NCBI GenBank assembly: GCA_934433135.1
Contig: CAKRZO010000002.1
Coordinates: forward strand, 1-64,000
DNA from: an uncultured Acetatifactor sp.
GTDB lineage: Bacteria > Bacillota > Clostridia > Lachnospirales > Lachnospiraceae
DNA length: 64,000 bases
Direction of reading: 5' to 3'
Positions 41,512 to 49,576 of this stretch are shown here, piece by piece. The notes beneath the pieces were generated by a model. It worked only from the letters and a program-made list of their open reading frames with translations. It was not told the DNA's origin and ran no database searches. Position 1 is the first letter of the stretch. Every line of letters starts with the position of its first letter. The position numbers and the translations under genes were made by a program.

Positions 41512-42051
41512 ATGAAAACACGTGCGGAATGTCTTAAGGAATATGGGTCAGATTATTTTATTGAGAAAAAAGTAGAAGAAGGCGAGTTATTTAAAGTAGG
41601 AAAGGGAATCTATTCGGAAACGGAATATGTTCCGGAAATTGCGATGTTTGCATATAAATATCCCAATGCGGTTGTGACGATGAAAAGTGCTTTTTTCTTT
41701 CATGGATTAACCAATGTGATACCGGATGAGTGTGATTTGGCAACAACACGTGATGCAGCGAAAATCAGGGATGAAAGAGTAAAACAGTATTTCGTGTCAG
41801 ATGACTTTTTCGGGGAAGGAATCGAAACTGCCGATTATAAAGGCTATGACGTACGCATTTACAACAGAGAACGTATGCTGATTGAACTTGTAAGATATAA
41901 AAGTAAGTTACCATTTGATTATTATAAGGAAATTATCTTGAATTATCGAAAATTACTTCCGAAGTTGAATGTACAGAAAATTCAGGATTATGCATTGCTG
42001 GCACCAAAGAGTAATAAAGTGCTTGAAATATTGCAAATGGAGGTACTTTGA
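41512..42051 (+). CDS. AbiEi-like antitoxin/transcription factor
   Basis: About 179 aa. The N-terminus lacks the full wHTH of long AbiEi proteins but has the family core: GELFKVGKGIYSETEYVPE (turn resembling L-x-R-G-x-Y), NAVVTMKSAFFFHGLTNVIP, and a C-terminal NRERMLIELVRYKSKLPFDYYKEII. AbiEi represses its own operon and counters the nucleotidyltransferase AbiEii in type IV toxin-antitoxin systems. The start at 41512 is 4 nt after GGAGGG; 41509 is too close. The promoter carries two matching inverted repeats. The stop overlaps the ATG of a 16-codon frame that looks like the head of AbiEii, cut short, so the gene is probably an orphan. Confidence 0.65.
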   Translation: MKTRAECLKEYGSDYFIEKKVEEGELFKVGKGIYSETEYVPEIAMFAYKYPNAVVTMKSAFFFHGLTNVIPDECDLATTRDAAKIRDERVKQYFVSDDFFGEGIETADYKGYDVRIYNRERMLIELVRYKSKLPFDYYKEIILNYRKLLPKLNVQKIQDYALLAPKSNKVLEILQMEVL

Positions 42052-42101
42052 TGATAAGTGCGGCACTTTTGGAGCGATGGATGTGTCAAACGTCCGGGTA
42101 A
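42051..42101 (+). pseudogene. possible AbiEii toxin head, truncated
   Basis: ATG at 42051 overlaps the antitoxin stop (TGATG), a typical coupling in AbiEi-AbiEii pairs. The 16-residue frame MISAALLERWMCQTSG resembles the first helix of AbiEii-type nucleotidyltransferases, then hits TAA at 42099-42101. The following 110 nt have no continuation. Too short for certainty. Confidence 0.3.
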
Positions 42102-42111
42102 AATTCATATC

Positions 42112-42140
42112 TTGAAAAAAGAGGAGCAATCAAGTATAAT
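42112..42140 (+). promoter_or_regulatory. promoter of the PIN toxin-antitoxin pair
   Basis: TTGAAA (42112-42117), 17-nt spacer, TATAAT (42135-42140), about 70 nt before the antitoxin start. Confidence 0.65.
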
Positions 42141-42212
42141 TAAATTCAGAGAAAGTGAAAATAGTAATGTAGTGTAATGGCGGAAAGAAAAGGTTTAAAG
42201 GAGGTATGGCCT

Positions 42213-42434
42213 ATGACAGCAACCAGAAGAGAGGCTATTGAATTATTGGAAAGAGTGCCGGAAGATAAGTTGACGTATGTTGTTCAGATTTTAAGTGGTA
42301 TTGATGGTTTGATAAGCATAACGGAGAGACGGACAAAGAGAATTGATTTAGACCAGTTTGTTATGCCTACAACAGAGCGTGGCAGAAATGCGGATGAATA
42401 TATAAGGGAGATGAGAGATAATGACAGGCTTTAA
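42213..42434 (+). CDS. antitoxin of a PIN-domain toxin
   Basis: 73-aa protein starting MTATRREAIELLERVPEDKL and ending with a charged tail (NADEYIREMRDNDRL). The N-terminal helices, followed by a hydrophilic flexible end, fit a type II antitoxin that wraps the toxin with its C-terminus. I chose the ATG at 42213, 7 nt after AAAGGAGG; the frame upstream has no site. It overlaps the toxin gene by 14 nt, so the two proteins are co-translated. The exact antitoxin family was not recognised. Confidence 0.7.
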   Translation: MTATRREAIELLERVPEDKLTYVVQILSGIDGLISITERRTKRIDLDQFVMPTTERGRNADEYIREMRDNDRL

Positions 42435-42846
42435 AAAAGTGTTTGTTGATACAGCACCTATCATATACTATCTTGAAAACAATCCTTTATATTCAGAGGT
42501 TATAAAGAGATTTTTTACAACATGCATAGAACAAAATATACAGGTTGTTACGTCTGCCATAACAGTAGAGGAGTATCTTGTATATCCGTATTTAAGCGGT
42601 CAAATGGATTTTGCAGATAATTTTAAACGATTCTTAGATTATATGAATGTTAAGATCATAGATATAAATGCAGATATTGCAGAGCAGGCATCTAAACTTA
42701 GGGGACAGTATAAGGGGTTCAAGGCAATGGATGCGTTGCAATTATCATCAGCGATTGCATCCGGATGTGACATATTTTTCACTAATGATAAGCAGTTAAG
42801 ACAGGAAAAGGAAATTCCTTGTATGACAATGCAAGATTTATACTAA
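42421..42846 (+). CDS. PIN-domain ribonuclease toxin (VapC-like)
   Basis: 141-aa PIN-fold RNase. The four acidic metal-binding residues are visible: D10 in FVDTAPI, E50 or E51 in TVEEY, D104 in AMDALQLSSAI and D123 in FTNDKQL. VapC toxins cut tRNA or rRNA when freed of antitoxin; the target here is unknown. The pair sits between the AbiEi remnant and a convergent acyltransferase gene and is followed by a hairpin. All active residues are present, so the toxin is probably functional. Confidence 0.88.
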   Translation: MTGFKKVFVDTAPIIYYLENNPLYSEVIKRFFTTCIEQNIQVVTSAITVEEYLVYPYLSGQMDFADNFKRFLDYMNVKIIDINADIAEQASKLRGQYKGFKAMDALQLSSAIASGCDIFFTNDKQLRQEKEIPCMTMQDLY

Positions 42847-42848
42847 AC

Positions 42849-42890
42849 AAAGCACCGGAGGAAAGAAGGATATCTTTCTGAAGGTGCTTT
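42849..42890. terminator. hairpin between convergent toxin and acyltransferase genes
   Basis: AAAGCACC (42849-42856) pairs with GGTGCTTT (42883-42890), with GAAAGAAGG / CTTTCT inside lengthening the stem. It serves the rightward toxin gene and perhaps also the leftward acyltransferase transcript. Confidence 0.55.
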
Positions 42891-42909
42891 GTCAGGATTA
42901 TGGTTTCTG

Positions 42910-44040
42910 TTACCGTGGCAGCAGATGCTTCTTTAAAAATGCGCTGAACCGGACTTCGATGAGATACCAGGCAAGGTAGGAGGCTGCCAGGATAAGAGCG
43001 GTGCCTGCCAGGGCAAAGAGCGTAGGGCGGAGCCCGAAAGAACCCAAGTCACAGAGTTTCCGGTCGATAAAAAGAATCGGATAGTAATGCAGCAAATAGA
43101 CAGAAAAGCTGATATTTCCAAGCTGCACCAGGGGTTTTGGCATAGGAAAACAAAGTCCTGCAAGGCAGAAGCTGAAAACAATGAAAAAGGAAGGAATTCC
43201 CCAGTAGAAAAATCTGCGGAATCCCAGAATATTGGTAGTCTGCTTGGTCAGCATAAGAATGACGATAAGCACAAACGAAAGCATAAGCATGGATAAAGCC
43301 AGATCGCCCGCAGGGCGATTTGCGCCCATGGGGCGTTTTTGCTTTGTCTCGGAGACTTTTGATTCAGAATTCTTTGCACTGCAAATTTCCGACTTGCAAA
43401 CTTTCGTTTTACAAAAGATTGCCTTAACAGTATAAAAGCATAAAATGCCCAGGATAAAGTCTAACATCACCGCAGCACCGTAAAATTGAAGAAAAGGGTT
43501 GGTATATCCGAACGCATCCAGTACCGTATTAAGAACAAAAACGAAGAGGATAAGCAGACCGGTGAGCAGCCCGCGGTATTTGTGGGAAAGCTTGCTGCAG
43601 ACAGCAAAAAGGACATAAAAAAACATTTCGCAGTTTATGGTCCAGCCGATACGCAGAATCGGCTGATAAACAGAATCACCGATGTCAAAAGGGATAAAGA
43701 GAAGGCTTTTGATCAACTGGGAGATATCGGCCCCGGATTCCCGGAACATGGACGGGAAAAGGAGGAGCAAAAGAAACGTCAGTATGGTCATAAGATCATA
43801 AAACGGCAGAATGCGGATCAGGCGTTTCCTTAAAAAATATTTCGTATTTTTTTGCGTTGTGAACATAATCATAAAACCGCTGATGATGAAAAAAATGTCT
43901 ACGCCGAAAGCGCCGCAGTTTAAAAAACGGATATGCTCGCAGATAATCAAAAGAGCCGCAAGCCCTCTTAAAACCTGGATCCCGTCAAAGTGTAAAGAAG
44001 CAAAATTGGTTTGCTGTGTCAAAGTATTCGTTGGCTGCAT
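42910..44040 (-). CDS. acyltransferase 3 family membrane protein
   Basis: 376-aa protein with about ten membrane helices, of the OafA/YrhL acyltransferase-3 family that moves acetyl or other acyl groups onto exported polysaccharide or peptidoglycan sugars. Family marks: the N-terminal QVLRGLAALLIICEHIRF (the catalytic His), GAFGVDIFFIISGFMI, and FLRKRLIRILPFY. The ATG at 44040 has GGGAG 9 nt upstream; the frame continues 13 codons further without a site. A cytoplasmic insert around residues 210-235 is rich in Lys and Ser. Acceptor unknown. Confidence 0.85.
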   Translation of the reverse strand: MQPTNTLTQQTNFASLHFDGIQVLRGLAALLIICEHIRFLNCGAFGVDIFFIISGFMIMFTTQKNTKYFLRKRLIRILPFYDLMTILTFLLLLLFPSMFRESGADISQLIKSLLFIPFDIGDSVYQPILRIGWTINCEMFFYVLFAVCSKLSHKYRGLLTGLLILFVFVLNTVLDAFGYTNPFLQFYGAAVMLDFILGILCFYTVKAIFCKTKVCKSEICSAKNSESKVSETKQKRPMGANRPAGDLALSMLMLSFVLIVILMLTKQTTNILGFRRFFYWGIPSFFIVFSFCLAGLCFPMPKPLVQLGNISFSVYLLHYYPILFIDRKLCDLGSFGLRPTLFALAGTALILAASYLAWYLIEVRFSAFLKKHLLPR

Positions 44041-44069
44041 AAGATAATCTCCCGTAGTGTACTGGTGCC

Positions 44070-44099
44070 ATTGTATCATATTTGTAACAGTTCAGGCAA
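44070..44099 (-). promoter_or_regulatory. promoter of the acyltransferase gene
   Basis: On the minus strand: TTGCCT (44099-44094), 18-nt spacer, TACAAT (44075-44070). The left arm of repeat R1 copy C lies in its spacer. Confidence 0.55.
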
Positions 44100-44179
44100 G
44101 TATTCTTGTGAATAACTTCCCTCTTGCGAAATTCCCGGAAACATAATACAATGGTAACAAGGTGCGTCTGAACTGTTAC
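44084..44179. repeat. dispersed repeat R1, copy C, with both arms
   Basis: GTAACAGTTCAG (44084-44095) and CTGAACTGTTAC (44168-44179) are perfect 12-bp inverted repeats about 72 nt apart, framing two divergent promoters. The right arm carries the R1 flank TGCGTCTGAACTGTTAC. Confidence 0.6.
44124..44152 (+). promoter_or_regulatory. promoter of the ABC exporter gene
   Basis: TTGCGA (44124-44129), 17-nt spacer, TACAAT (44147-44152), about 110 nt before the ATG. Confidence 0.6.
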
Positions 44180-44261
44180 CTGTAAAGATTGAGGAAGCAC
44201 GAAGCAGTCCGCGTAATCATAGAATGGATAAAAATAAGAAGAGAGAGGACCGAGGAGTAAA

Positions 44262-46034
44262 ATGAAAAAAGAAGCAGAACAAAAGCAATACACGGCAATG
44301 GAACTGTTTAAAAGGTTCCTGCCTTATTTAAAAAAGTACAGAAAAACCATGTTTATGGATCTGTTCTGTGCCTCTCTTACCTGTGTCTGTGAGATGGTTC
44401 TGCCGTTGATTATGCGATATATTACCAACGAGGGGCTTAGGGATCTGGCATCTCTTTCCATGAAGACCATCGGAGGTCTCGGCCTTTTATATCTGGCTTT
44501 GCGGGTGCTGGACTGTATTGCGGGTTATTATATGGCGGATATGGGGCACGTGATGGGAGCCAGAATCGAGACGGATATGAGGCGGGATGCTTATCATCAT
44601 CTGCAGCAGCTTTCCAATACGTATTATAACAACACCAAAGTGGGGCAGATTATGGGGCGGATTACCAACGATCTGTTTGATGTTACGGAATTTGCCCATC
44701 ATTGTCCGGAAGAGTTTTTTATTGCAGGACTTAAGATTGTGATTTCCTTTCTCATTCTTTCCCGGATTAACCTGTGGCTGACCCTTCTGTTATTTGTCTG
44801 TGTACCGTTGATGGTCGGTGTATGTATGCCCATGAATCTGCGCATGCGGGGGGCATTCCGCAAGCAGCGTAATCAGATCGGAGAACTGAATGCACGGATT
44901 GAAGACAGCCTTTTGGGGCATAAAGTAGTAAAGGCTTTTACCAACGAGGAGATGGAGACGGAGAAGTTCGAAACAGACAACGGGCGTTTCTTTTCCATAA
45001 AAAAAGAGACTTACAAATATATGGCTCAGTTCCAGACTTCCGTTAAAATCTTTGACGGGCTGATGTACCTTGTGGTAGTAGTGGCCGGCGGTGCCTTTAT
45101 GGTAAAAGGGCTGATTGAACCGGGAGATCTGGTAGCCTATATGCTGTATGTTACGACACTGATTGCAACGATTCGGCGGATCATTGAATTCGCAGAGCAA
45201 TTCCAGCGGGGAATGACCGGAATTGAACGTTTCTTGCAGATTATGGATGCGGACATAGAAATTTTTGATGAGCCGGGAGCAGTGGAATTAAAGAACCCGA
45301 AAGGGAATATTGTATTTAGAGAGGTTAGTTTTGAATATCCGGACGATCATAACAAAGTATTCAGCAATTTGAATCTGGAAATAAAGGCAGGGGAAAAAGT
45401 GGCGATTGTAGGACCGTCAGGCGGCGGAAAGACCACATTATGCAACCTGATTCCCAGATTCTATGATGTATCTTCCGGGCAGATTCTTATAGACGGCAGG
45501 AATATTAAAGATTTTACGTTAAAAAGCTTAAGAAGCAATATCGGCATGGTGCAGCAGGATGTGTACCTTTTTTCCGGCACGGTTTATGACAACATTGCTT
45601 ACGGAAGACCCGGAGCATCCGTGGAAGAAGTAGAAGAAGCAGCAAAGAGAGCCGGTGCGCATGATTTTATTATGGAGTTAAAGGACGGATATGGTACTTA
45701 TGTAGGTGAGAGAGGTGTGAAGCTTTCCGGAGGGCAGAAGCAGCGTATCAGTATTGCCAGAGTATTCTTAAAAAATCCGCCGATTATTATTCTGGACGAA
45801 GCGACTTCCGCTCTGGACAACGAAAGTGAATTTGCCGTTGCCCAGTCCCTGGGCCGCCTGTCCCAGGGAAGAACTACGCTTACCATTGCCCATCGTCTTT
45901 CCAGCATTAAGAATTCCGACCGTATTCTGGTGTTGACGGAGGAGGGAATTGCAGAAGAAGGAAATCATGAGCAACTGATGGAGAAGAAAGGGATTTATTA
46001 TCATTTTTATGAAACAGCCAACCGGTTGAAATAG
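44262..46034 (+). CDS. ABC exporter, fused permease and ATPase (MsbA-like)
   Basis: 590-aa half-transporter: six membrane helices in residues 1-320, ATPase in 340-585. Walker A is GPSGGGKTT, signature LSGGQKQR, Walker B IIILDEATSALD with an intact catalytic Glu, and the switch His is in IAHRL. With a full active site it can work as a homodimer exporting lipids, peptides or drugs. The start has CGAGGAG upstream. It is divergent from the acyltransferase gene; a shared role in cell-surface modification is possible but not shown. Confidence 0.9.
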   Translation: MKKEAEQKQYTAMELFKRFLPYLKKYRKTMFMDLFCASLTCVCEMVLPLIMRYITNEGLRDLASLSMKTIGGLGLLYLALRVLDCIAGYYMADMGHVMGARIETDMRRDAYHHLQQLSNTYYNNTKVGQIMGRITNDLFDVTEFAHHCPEEFFIAGLKIVISFLILSRINLWLTLLLFVCVPLMVGVCMPMNLRMRGAFRKQRNQIGELNARIEDSLLGHKVVKAFTNEEMETEKFETDNGRFFSIKKETYKYMAQFQTSVKIFDGLMYLVVVVAGGAFMVKGLIEPGDLVAYMLYVTTLIATIRRIIEFAEQFQRGMTGIERFLQIMDADIEIFDEPGAVELKNPKGNIVFREVSFEYPDDHNKVFSNLNLEIKAGEKVAIVGPSGGGKTTLCNLIPRFYDVSSGQILIDGRNIKDFTLKSLRSNIGMVQQDVYLFSGTVYDNIAYGRPGASVEEVEEAAKRAGAHDFIMELKDGYGTYVGERGVKLSGGQKQRISIARVFLKNPPIIILDEATSALDNESEFAVAQSLGRLSQGRTTLTIAHRLSSIKNSDRILVLTEEGIAEEGNHEQLMEKKGIYYHFYETANRLK

Positions 46035-46059
46035 TCCGGAAGTAAGAAGGCGCTGAAAG

Positions 46060-46093
46060 TGCGGTTTTGTAAATGGCGCGTCCAAACTGCCGC
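46060..46093 (+). repeat. dispersed repeat R1, copy D (diverged)
   Basis: TGCGGTTTTGTAAATGGCGC followed by GTCCAAACTGCCGC. It keeps the left half of copy A but has changes in the GAACTGTTAC part. Located 33 nt before the next start. Confidence 0.55.
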
Positions 46094-46126
46094 AAAATAG
46101 CGAAAAAAGAAAATGGAGGGTTGTGT

Positions 46127-47722
46127 ATGAAGCTTGTTTTTATCGGTGCGGATCATGAAGTAACGGGAAGCTGTCATTATCTGGAAGTGAACGGGAAGCA
46201 TATCCTGGTGGATTATGGAATGGAGCAGGGAGTCAATCCTTTTGAAAATGCGCCTCTTCCGGTAAATGAGTCCATGATTGATTACTGTTTTCTGACCCAT
46301 GCGCATGTGGATCATTCCGGAATGCTGCCGCTTTTGTATGCAAAAGGATTCAGAGGGCAGGTCTATATGACGGATGCCACGGCGGATCTGTGCAGCATTA
46401 TGCTTCAGGACTGTGCACACATTCAGGAAATGGAAGCGGAGTGGAAGAATCGCAAAGCCAAAAGAAGCAACGGAGAGACGGTTCTGCCCCTTTATACCAT
46501 GGAAGATACTCAGGGGCTTTTGAAACGGATTGTACCCTGTCGTTACAATGAGATGGTGGAAGTGTGTGAAGGCGTAAAAATCCGTTTTACCGATATCGGA
46601 CATCTCTTAGGTTCCGCCAGCATTGAAGTATGGCTTACGGAAGGAGATACACAGAGAAAGCTTGTTTTTTCCGGAGATATCGGAAATAAAAATCAGCCGC
46701 TTTTAAAAGACCCAAGTCCTACAAGGGAAGCAGATTATGTCATTATGGAGTCTACATACGGCGACAGACTGCATCCGCCGGTAAAAGGCGACTATGTAAA
46801 AGAACTGGCGCAGATCATACAGGAAACTTTTGACCGGGGCGGAAATGTGGTTCTTCCCTCTTTTGCAGTGGGAAGAACCCAGGAGATTCTGTATTTCTTA
46901 CGAAAAATAAAAATAGGACATATGGTTCAGGGGCATGATCGTTTCCCAGTCTATGTAGACAGCCCTATGGCAGTGGAAGCTACCGGAATTTTTCAGGAAA
47001 ACCGTATGGATTGTTTTGACGAGGAAGCAATGGAGTTGGTCAGCCAGAATATCAATCCGATTTCCTTCGGCGGGCTGAAACTTGCGATTACCAGTGAAGA
47101 ATCCAAGGAGATTAATTTTGATGAGACACCGAAAGTCATTATTTCCGCTTCCGGAATGTGTGATGCGGGAAGAATCCGTCATCACCTGAAACATAATCTG
47201 TGGCGGCCGGAATGTACGATCCTTTTTGTGGGATTTCAGTCAGTGGGAACCTTAGGAAGGGCGCTTGTAGAAGGAGTGCAGGAAGTCAGGCTGTTCGGTG
47301 AGACTATTGAAGTACGGGCGCAGATCAGACAGCTGACCGGGTTAAGCGGCCATGCGGACAAGGACGGCTTGATCGAATGGATTACTGCTTTTTCGGAGAA
47401 ACCTAGGAAAGTATTTGTGGTACACGGAGAAGACTCGGTATGTTCTTCCTTTGCGGAATGTCTGAAAATAGAGCATGGCTTAAGGGCTTATGCGCCTTAC
47501 AGCGGAACCGTATTTAATCTGCAGAGCGGAAAGCTGGAATATGAGGCGGAGCCGATTCCGCTGCAGAAGAAAGAGAAGGCGATAAACGGTGTGTATGCCC
47601 GCCTGTTTTCTGCAGGGCAGAGGCTGCTTGCGGTGATTAAGAAAAGTGATGGACTGGCCAATAAAGATATGGCCAGATTTGCAGACCAGATCCATGCCAT
47701 TTGCGATAAGATGGAAAATTAG
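46127..47722 (+). CDS. beta-CASP metallo-beta-lactamase RNA-processing nuclease
   Basis: 531-aa protein. The N-terminal metallo-beta-lactamase domain has the zinc motif HAHVDH at residues 58-63 and FTDIGHLLGSASIEV. A beta-CASP insert (about 200-370) contains ESTYGDRLH and VVLPSFAVGRTQEILY, followed by the RNA-specificity domain (SASGMCDAGRIRHHLKHNL, then LSGHADKDGL). Such enzymes cut or trim RNA (CPSF73/Ysh1 type). They lack the C-terminal domains of RNase J. The ATG at 46127 has ATGGAGGG upstream. An extra tail of about 60 residues after the RMMBL region is lysine-rich. Confidence 0.88.
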   Translation: MKLVFIGADHEVTGSCHYLEVNGKHILVDYGMEQGVNPFENAPLPVNESMIDYCFLTHAHVDHSGMLPLLYAKGFRGQVYMTDATADLCSIMLQDCAHIQEMEAEWKNRKAKRSNGETVLPLYTMEDTQGLLKRIVPCRYNEMVEVCEGVKIRFTDIGHLLGSASIEVWLTEGDTQRKLVFSGDIGNKNQPLLKDPSPTREADYVIMESTYGDRLHPPVKGDYVKELAQIIQETFDRGGNVVLPSFAVGRTQEILYFLRKIKIGHMVQGHDRFPVYVDSPMAVEATGIFQENRMDCFDEEAMELVSQNINPISFGGLKLAITSEESKEINFDETPKVIISASGMCDAGRIRHHLKHNLWRPECTILFVGFQSVGTLGRALVEGVQEVRLFGETIEVRAQIRQLTGLSGHADKDGLIEWITAFSEKPRKVFVVHGEDSVCSSFAECLKIEHGLRAYAPYSGTVFNLQSGKLEYEAEPIPLQKKEKAINGVYARLFSAGQRLLAVIKKSDGLANKDMARFADQIHAICDKMEN

Positions 47723-47793
47723 TAACAGTTCATGAGCAAAAATAGCTGCGAAGCATGCAGAAAATTTTGCGAATAGCGCGTCTGAACTGATAC
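47722..47793. repeat. dispersed repeat R1, copy E, with both arms
   Basis: Left GTAACAGTTCAT (47722-47733), right AGCGCGTCTGAACTGATAC (47775-47793), preceded by TTTTGCGAAT as in copy A. Fills most of the gap between the nuclease and thyA. Confidence 0.6.
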
Positions 47794-47834
47794 GAATAAA
47801 AAAACGGGAAAAATCTAAGACGGGAGAAAATGAG

Positions 47835-48683
47835 ATGAGTTACGCGGATAAGGTTTTTATTGACATGTGCAAGGATATTCTGGAGAACGGAACCAGTACG
47901 GAAGGAGAAAAGGTGCGTCCGCACTGGGAGGACGGAACTCCGGCCTATACCATTAAGAAATTCGGTGTGGTGAACCGATACGATCTGTCAAAGGAGTTTC
48001 CGATCTTAACGCTGCGCAGAACGGCTTTAAAATCGGCTACAGATGAACTGCTCTGGATCTGGCAGCTCAAATCCAATAATGTGCACGACCTGCACAGCCA
48101 TATCTGGGATGAATGGGCGGATCCGGATGGTTCCATCGGAAAAGCATACGGTTACCAGCTGGGAATCAAGCACCAATATAAGGAAGGGATGATGGATCAG
48201 GTTGACAGAGTGATTTATGATCTGAAAAACAATCCCTTCAGCAGAAGAATCATGACGAATATCTATGTGCATCAGGATCTTCACGAAATGAACCTGTACC
48301 CTTGCGCCTACAGTATGACCTTTAATGTAACGCAGAAGAAGGGAGAAGAAAAGCTGACACTGAATGCCGTTTTAAACCAGCGCTCCCAGGATGTATTGGC
48401 CGCCAATAACTGGAATGTGGTGCAGTATGCCGTTTTAGTGCATATGTTGGCGCAGGTCTGTGATATGAATCCCGGTGAACTGGTTCATGTCATTGCAGAT
48501 GCTCACATTTATGACAGACATATTCCGATCGTAAAGGAGCTGATTACCAGACAGCCCAAACCGGCGCCCACATTCTGGCTGAATCCCGATATTCATGATT
48601 TTTATCAGTTTACCAGAAATGATGTCAGAGTGGACAATTACGATCCCTCACCCCAGATCCAGAACATCCCCATTGCGATATGA
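47835..48683 (+). CDS. thyA: thymidylate synthase
   Basis: 282-aa folate-dependent enzyme converting dUMP to dTMP with methylene-tetrahydrofolate. The catalytic Cys157 is in NLYPCAYSMTFNV, the phosphate-binding RSQD is at 183-186, and the HIYDRHIPIV segment near the end binds nucleotide. The residue after the catalytic Cys is Ala, where many ThyA proteins have His. Start ATG has GGGAG 9 nt upstream. It is followed by folA, which regenerates the tetrahydrofolate it consumes; a large hairpin lies between them. Confidence 0.95.
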   Translation: MSYADKVFIDMCKDILENGTSTEGEKVRPHWEDGTPAYTIKKFGVVNRYDLSKEFPILTLRRTALKSATDELLWIWQLKSNNVHDLHSHIWDEWADPDGSIGKAYGYQLGIKHQYKEGMMDQVDRVIYDLKNNPFSRRIMTNIYVHQDLHEMNLYPCAYSMTFNVTQKKGEEKLTLNAVLNQRSQDVLAANNWNVVQYAVLVHMLAQVCDMNPGELVHVIADAHIYDRHIPIVKELITRQPKPAPTFWLNPDIHDFYQFTRNDVRVDNYDPSPQIQNIPIAI

Positions 48684-48691
48684 TGATATCA

Positions 48692-48751
48692 GGGTTCCAA
48701 GGTCAAAAAGCCGTTCGTGCTTGCACGATTAGGCTTTTGAACTTGGAACCC
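48692..48751. repeat. long near-perfect hairpin between thyA and folA
   Basis: GGGTTCCAAGGTCAAAAAGCC (48692-48712) pairs with GGCTTTTGAACTTGGAACCC (48732-48751) with two or three imperfections, enclosing a second stem TCGTGC/GCACGA (48715-48720/48723-48728). About 60 nt, no T-tract. It could be a small mobile palindrome or an mRNA processing signal. An ORF of 60 codons running through it (48680-48862) is not convincing. Confidence 0.65.
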
Positions 48752-48884
48752 GCCAAACATGAGGAAGTAGCGATTTACGCAGTAAATCAGCGGATTCCGA
48801 ATGTTTTAGAATTGCGGGAGCTGCTTTGCAGCGAAGCAATTCGTGATATCATCAAGTTATAGAAAAAAGAAAGGAAACGAAACG

Positions 48885-49400
48885 ATGAGTCAGATCAATC
48901 ACCTGAATATGATCGTGGCAGTTGACGAAAACTGGGCGATCGGAAATAAAAACGATCTTTTAGTAAGAATTCCGAATGACCACAAGCATTTCCGGGAAGA
49001 GACCACGGGAAAAGTAGTCGTATTAGGAAGAAAGACATTGGAAACCTTTCCCCAGGGACAGCCCTTAAAAAATCGTGTGAACATTATTTTAACGAAAGAT
49101 AAAAGTTTTCAGAGAAAGGATGCCGTAATCGTTCATTCTATTCCGGAGCTTTTGAAAGAACTGGAAAAATATCCCCAGGAACAGGTTTATATTATCGGCG
49201 GAGAAAGCGTATACCGCCAGATGCTGCCGTATTGCGGAACGGCACATGTGACCAGAATTGAAAAAAGCTATGATGCGGATACGTATTTTCCGAATCTGGA
49301 TAAAGATCCGCAGTGGCATGTGACCGCGGAAAGTGAAGAGCAGACTTATTTTGACCTGATTTACCGTTTCGTAAAGTATGAAAGGCGCGTTTTTAATTGA
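48885..49400 (+). CDS. folA: dihydrofolate reductase
   Basis: 171-aa NADPH-dependent enzyme reducing dihydrofolate to tetrahydrofolate. Signatures: MIVAVDENWAIGNKNDLL (about residues 9-26), the catalytic acid D32 in RIPNDHKHF, the cofactor loop VVLGRKTLETFP, and the IIGGESVYRQMLPYC strand. Length is normal. I chose the ATG at 48885 with AAAGGAAACG upstream; the longer frame from 48843 lacks a site. Downstream of thyA, the usual Firmicute pairing. Confidence 0.95.
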   Translation: MSQINHLNMIVAVDENWAIGNKNDLLVRIPNDHKHFREETTGKVVVLGRKTLETFPQGQPLKNRVNIILTKDKSFQRKDAVIVHSIPELLKELEKYPQEQVYIIGGESVYRQMLPYCGTAHVTRIEKSYDADTYFPNLDKDPQWHVTAESEEQTYFDLIYRFVKYERRVFN

Positions 49401-49512
49401 GCGAGAGCGTCCCCCGAATGGAACCCCATGTGCCTGCCTGGGACTTTGTTTCAACATCATTTGTACAATAACGTGGTTTTGTAAGTTTATCCTGAAAGAA
49501 AGAATGAACTTC

Positions 49513-49541
49513 TTGACATTCCTGCGAAGAAGTATCATAAT
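49513..49541 (+). promoter_or_regulatory. promoter of the aminotransferase gene
   Basis: TTGACA (49513-49518), 17-nt spacer, CATAAT (49536-49541), about 30 nt before the start codon. Confidence 0.75.
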
Positions 49542-49576
49542 GGGAAAATAAAAAACGAAGGAAAGAAGGATCCGCC

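Noticed and set aside
48680..48862. 60-codon ORF between thyA and folA
   Set aside because: Half of it is the double hairpin; no ribosome site and no recognisable protein features.
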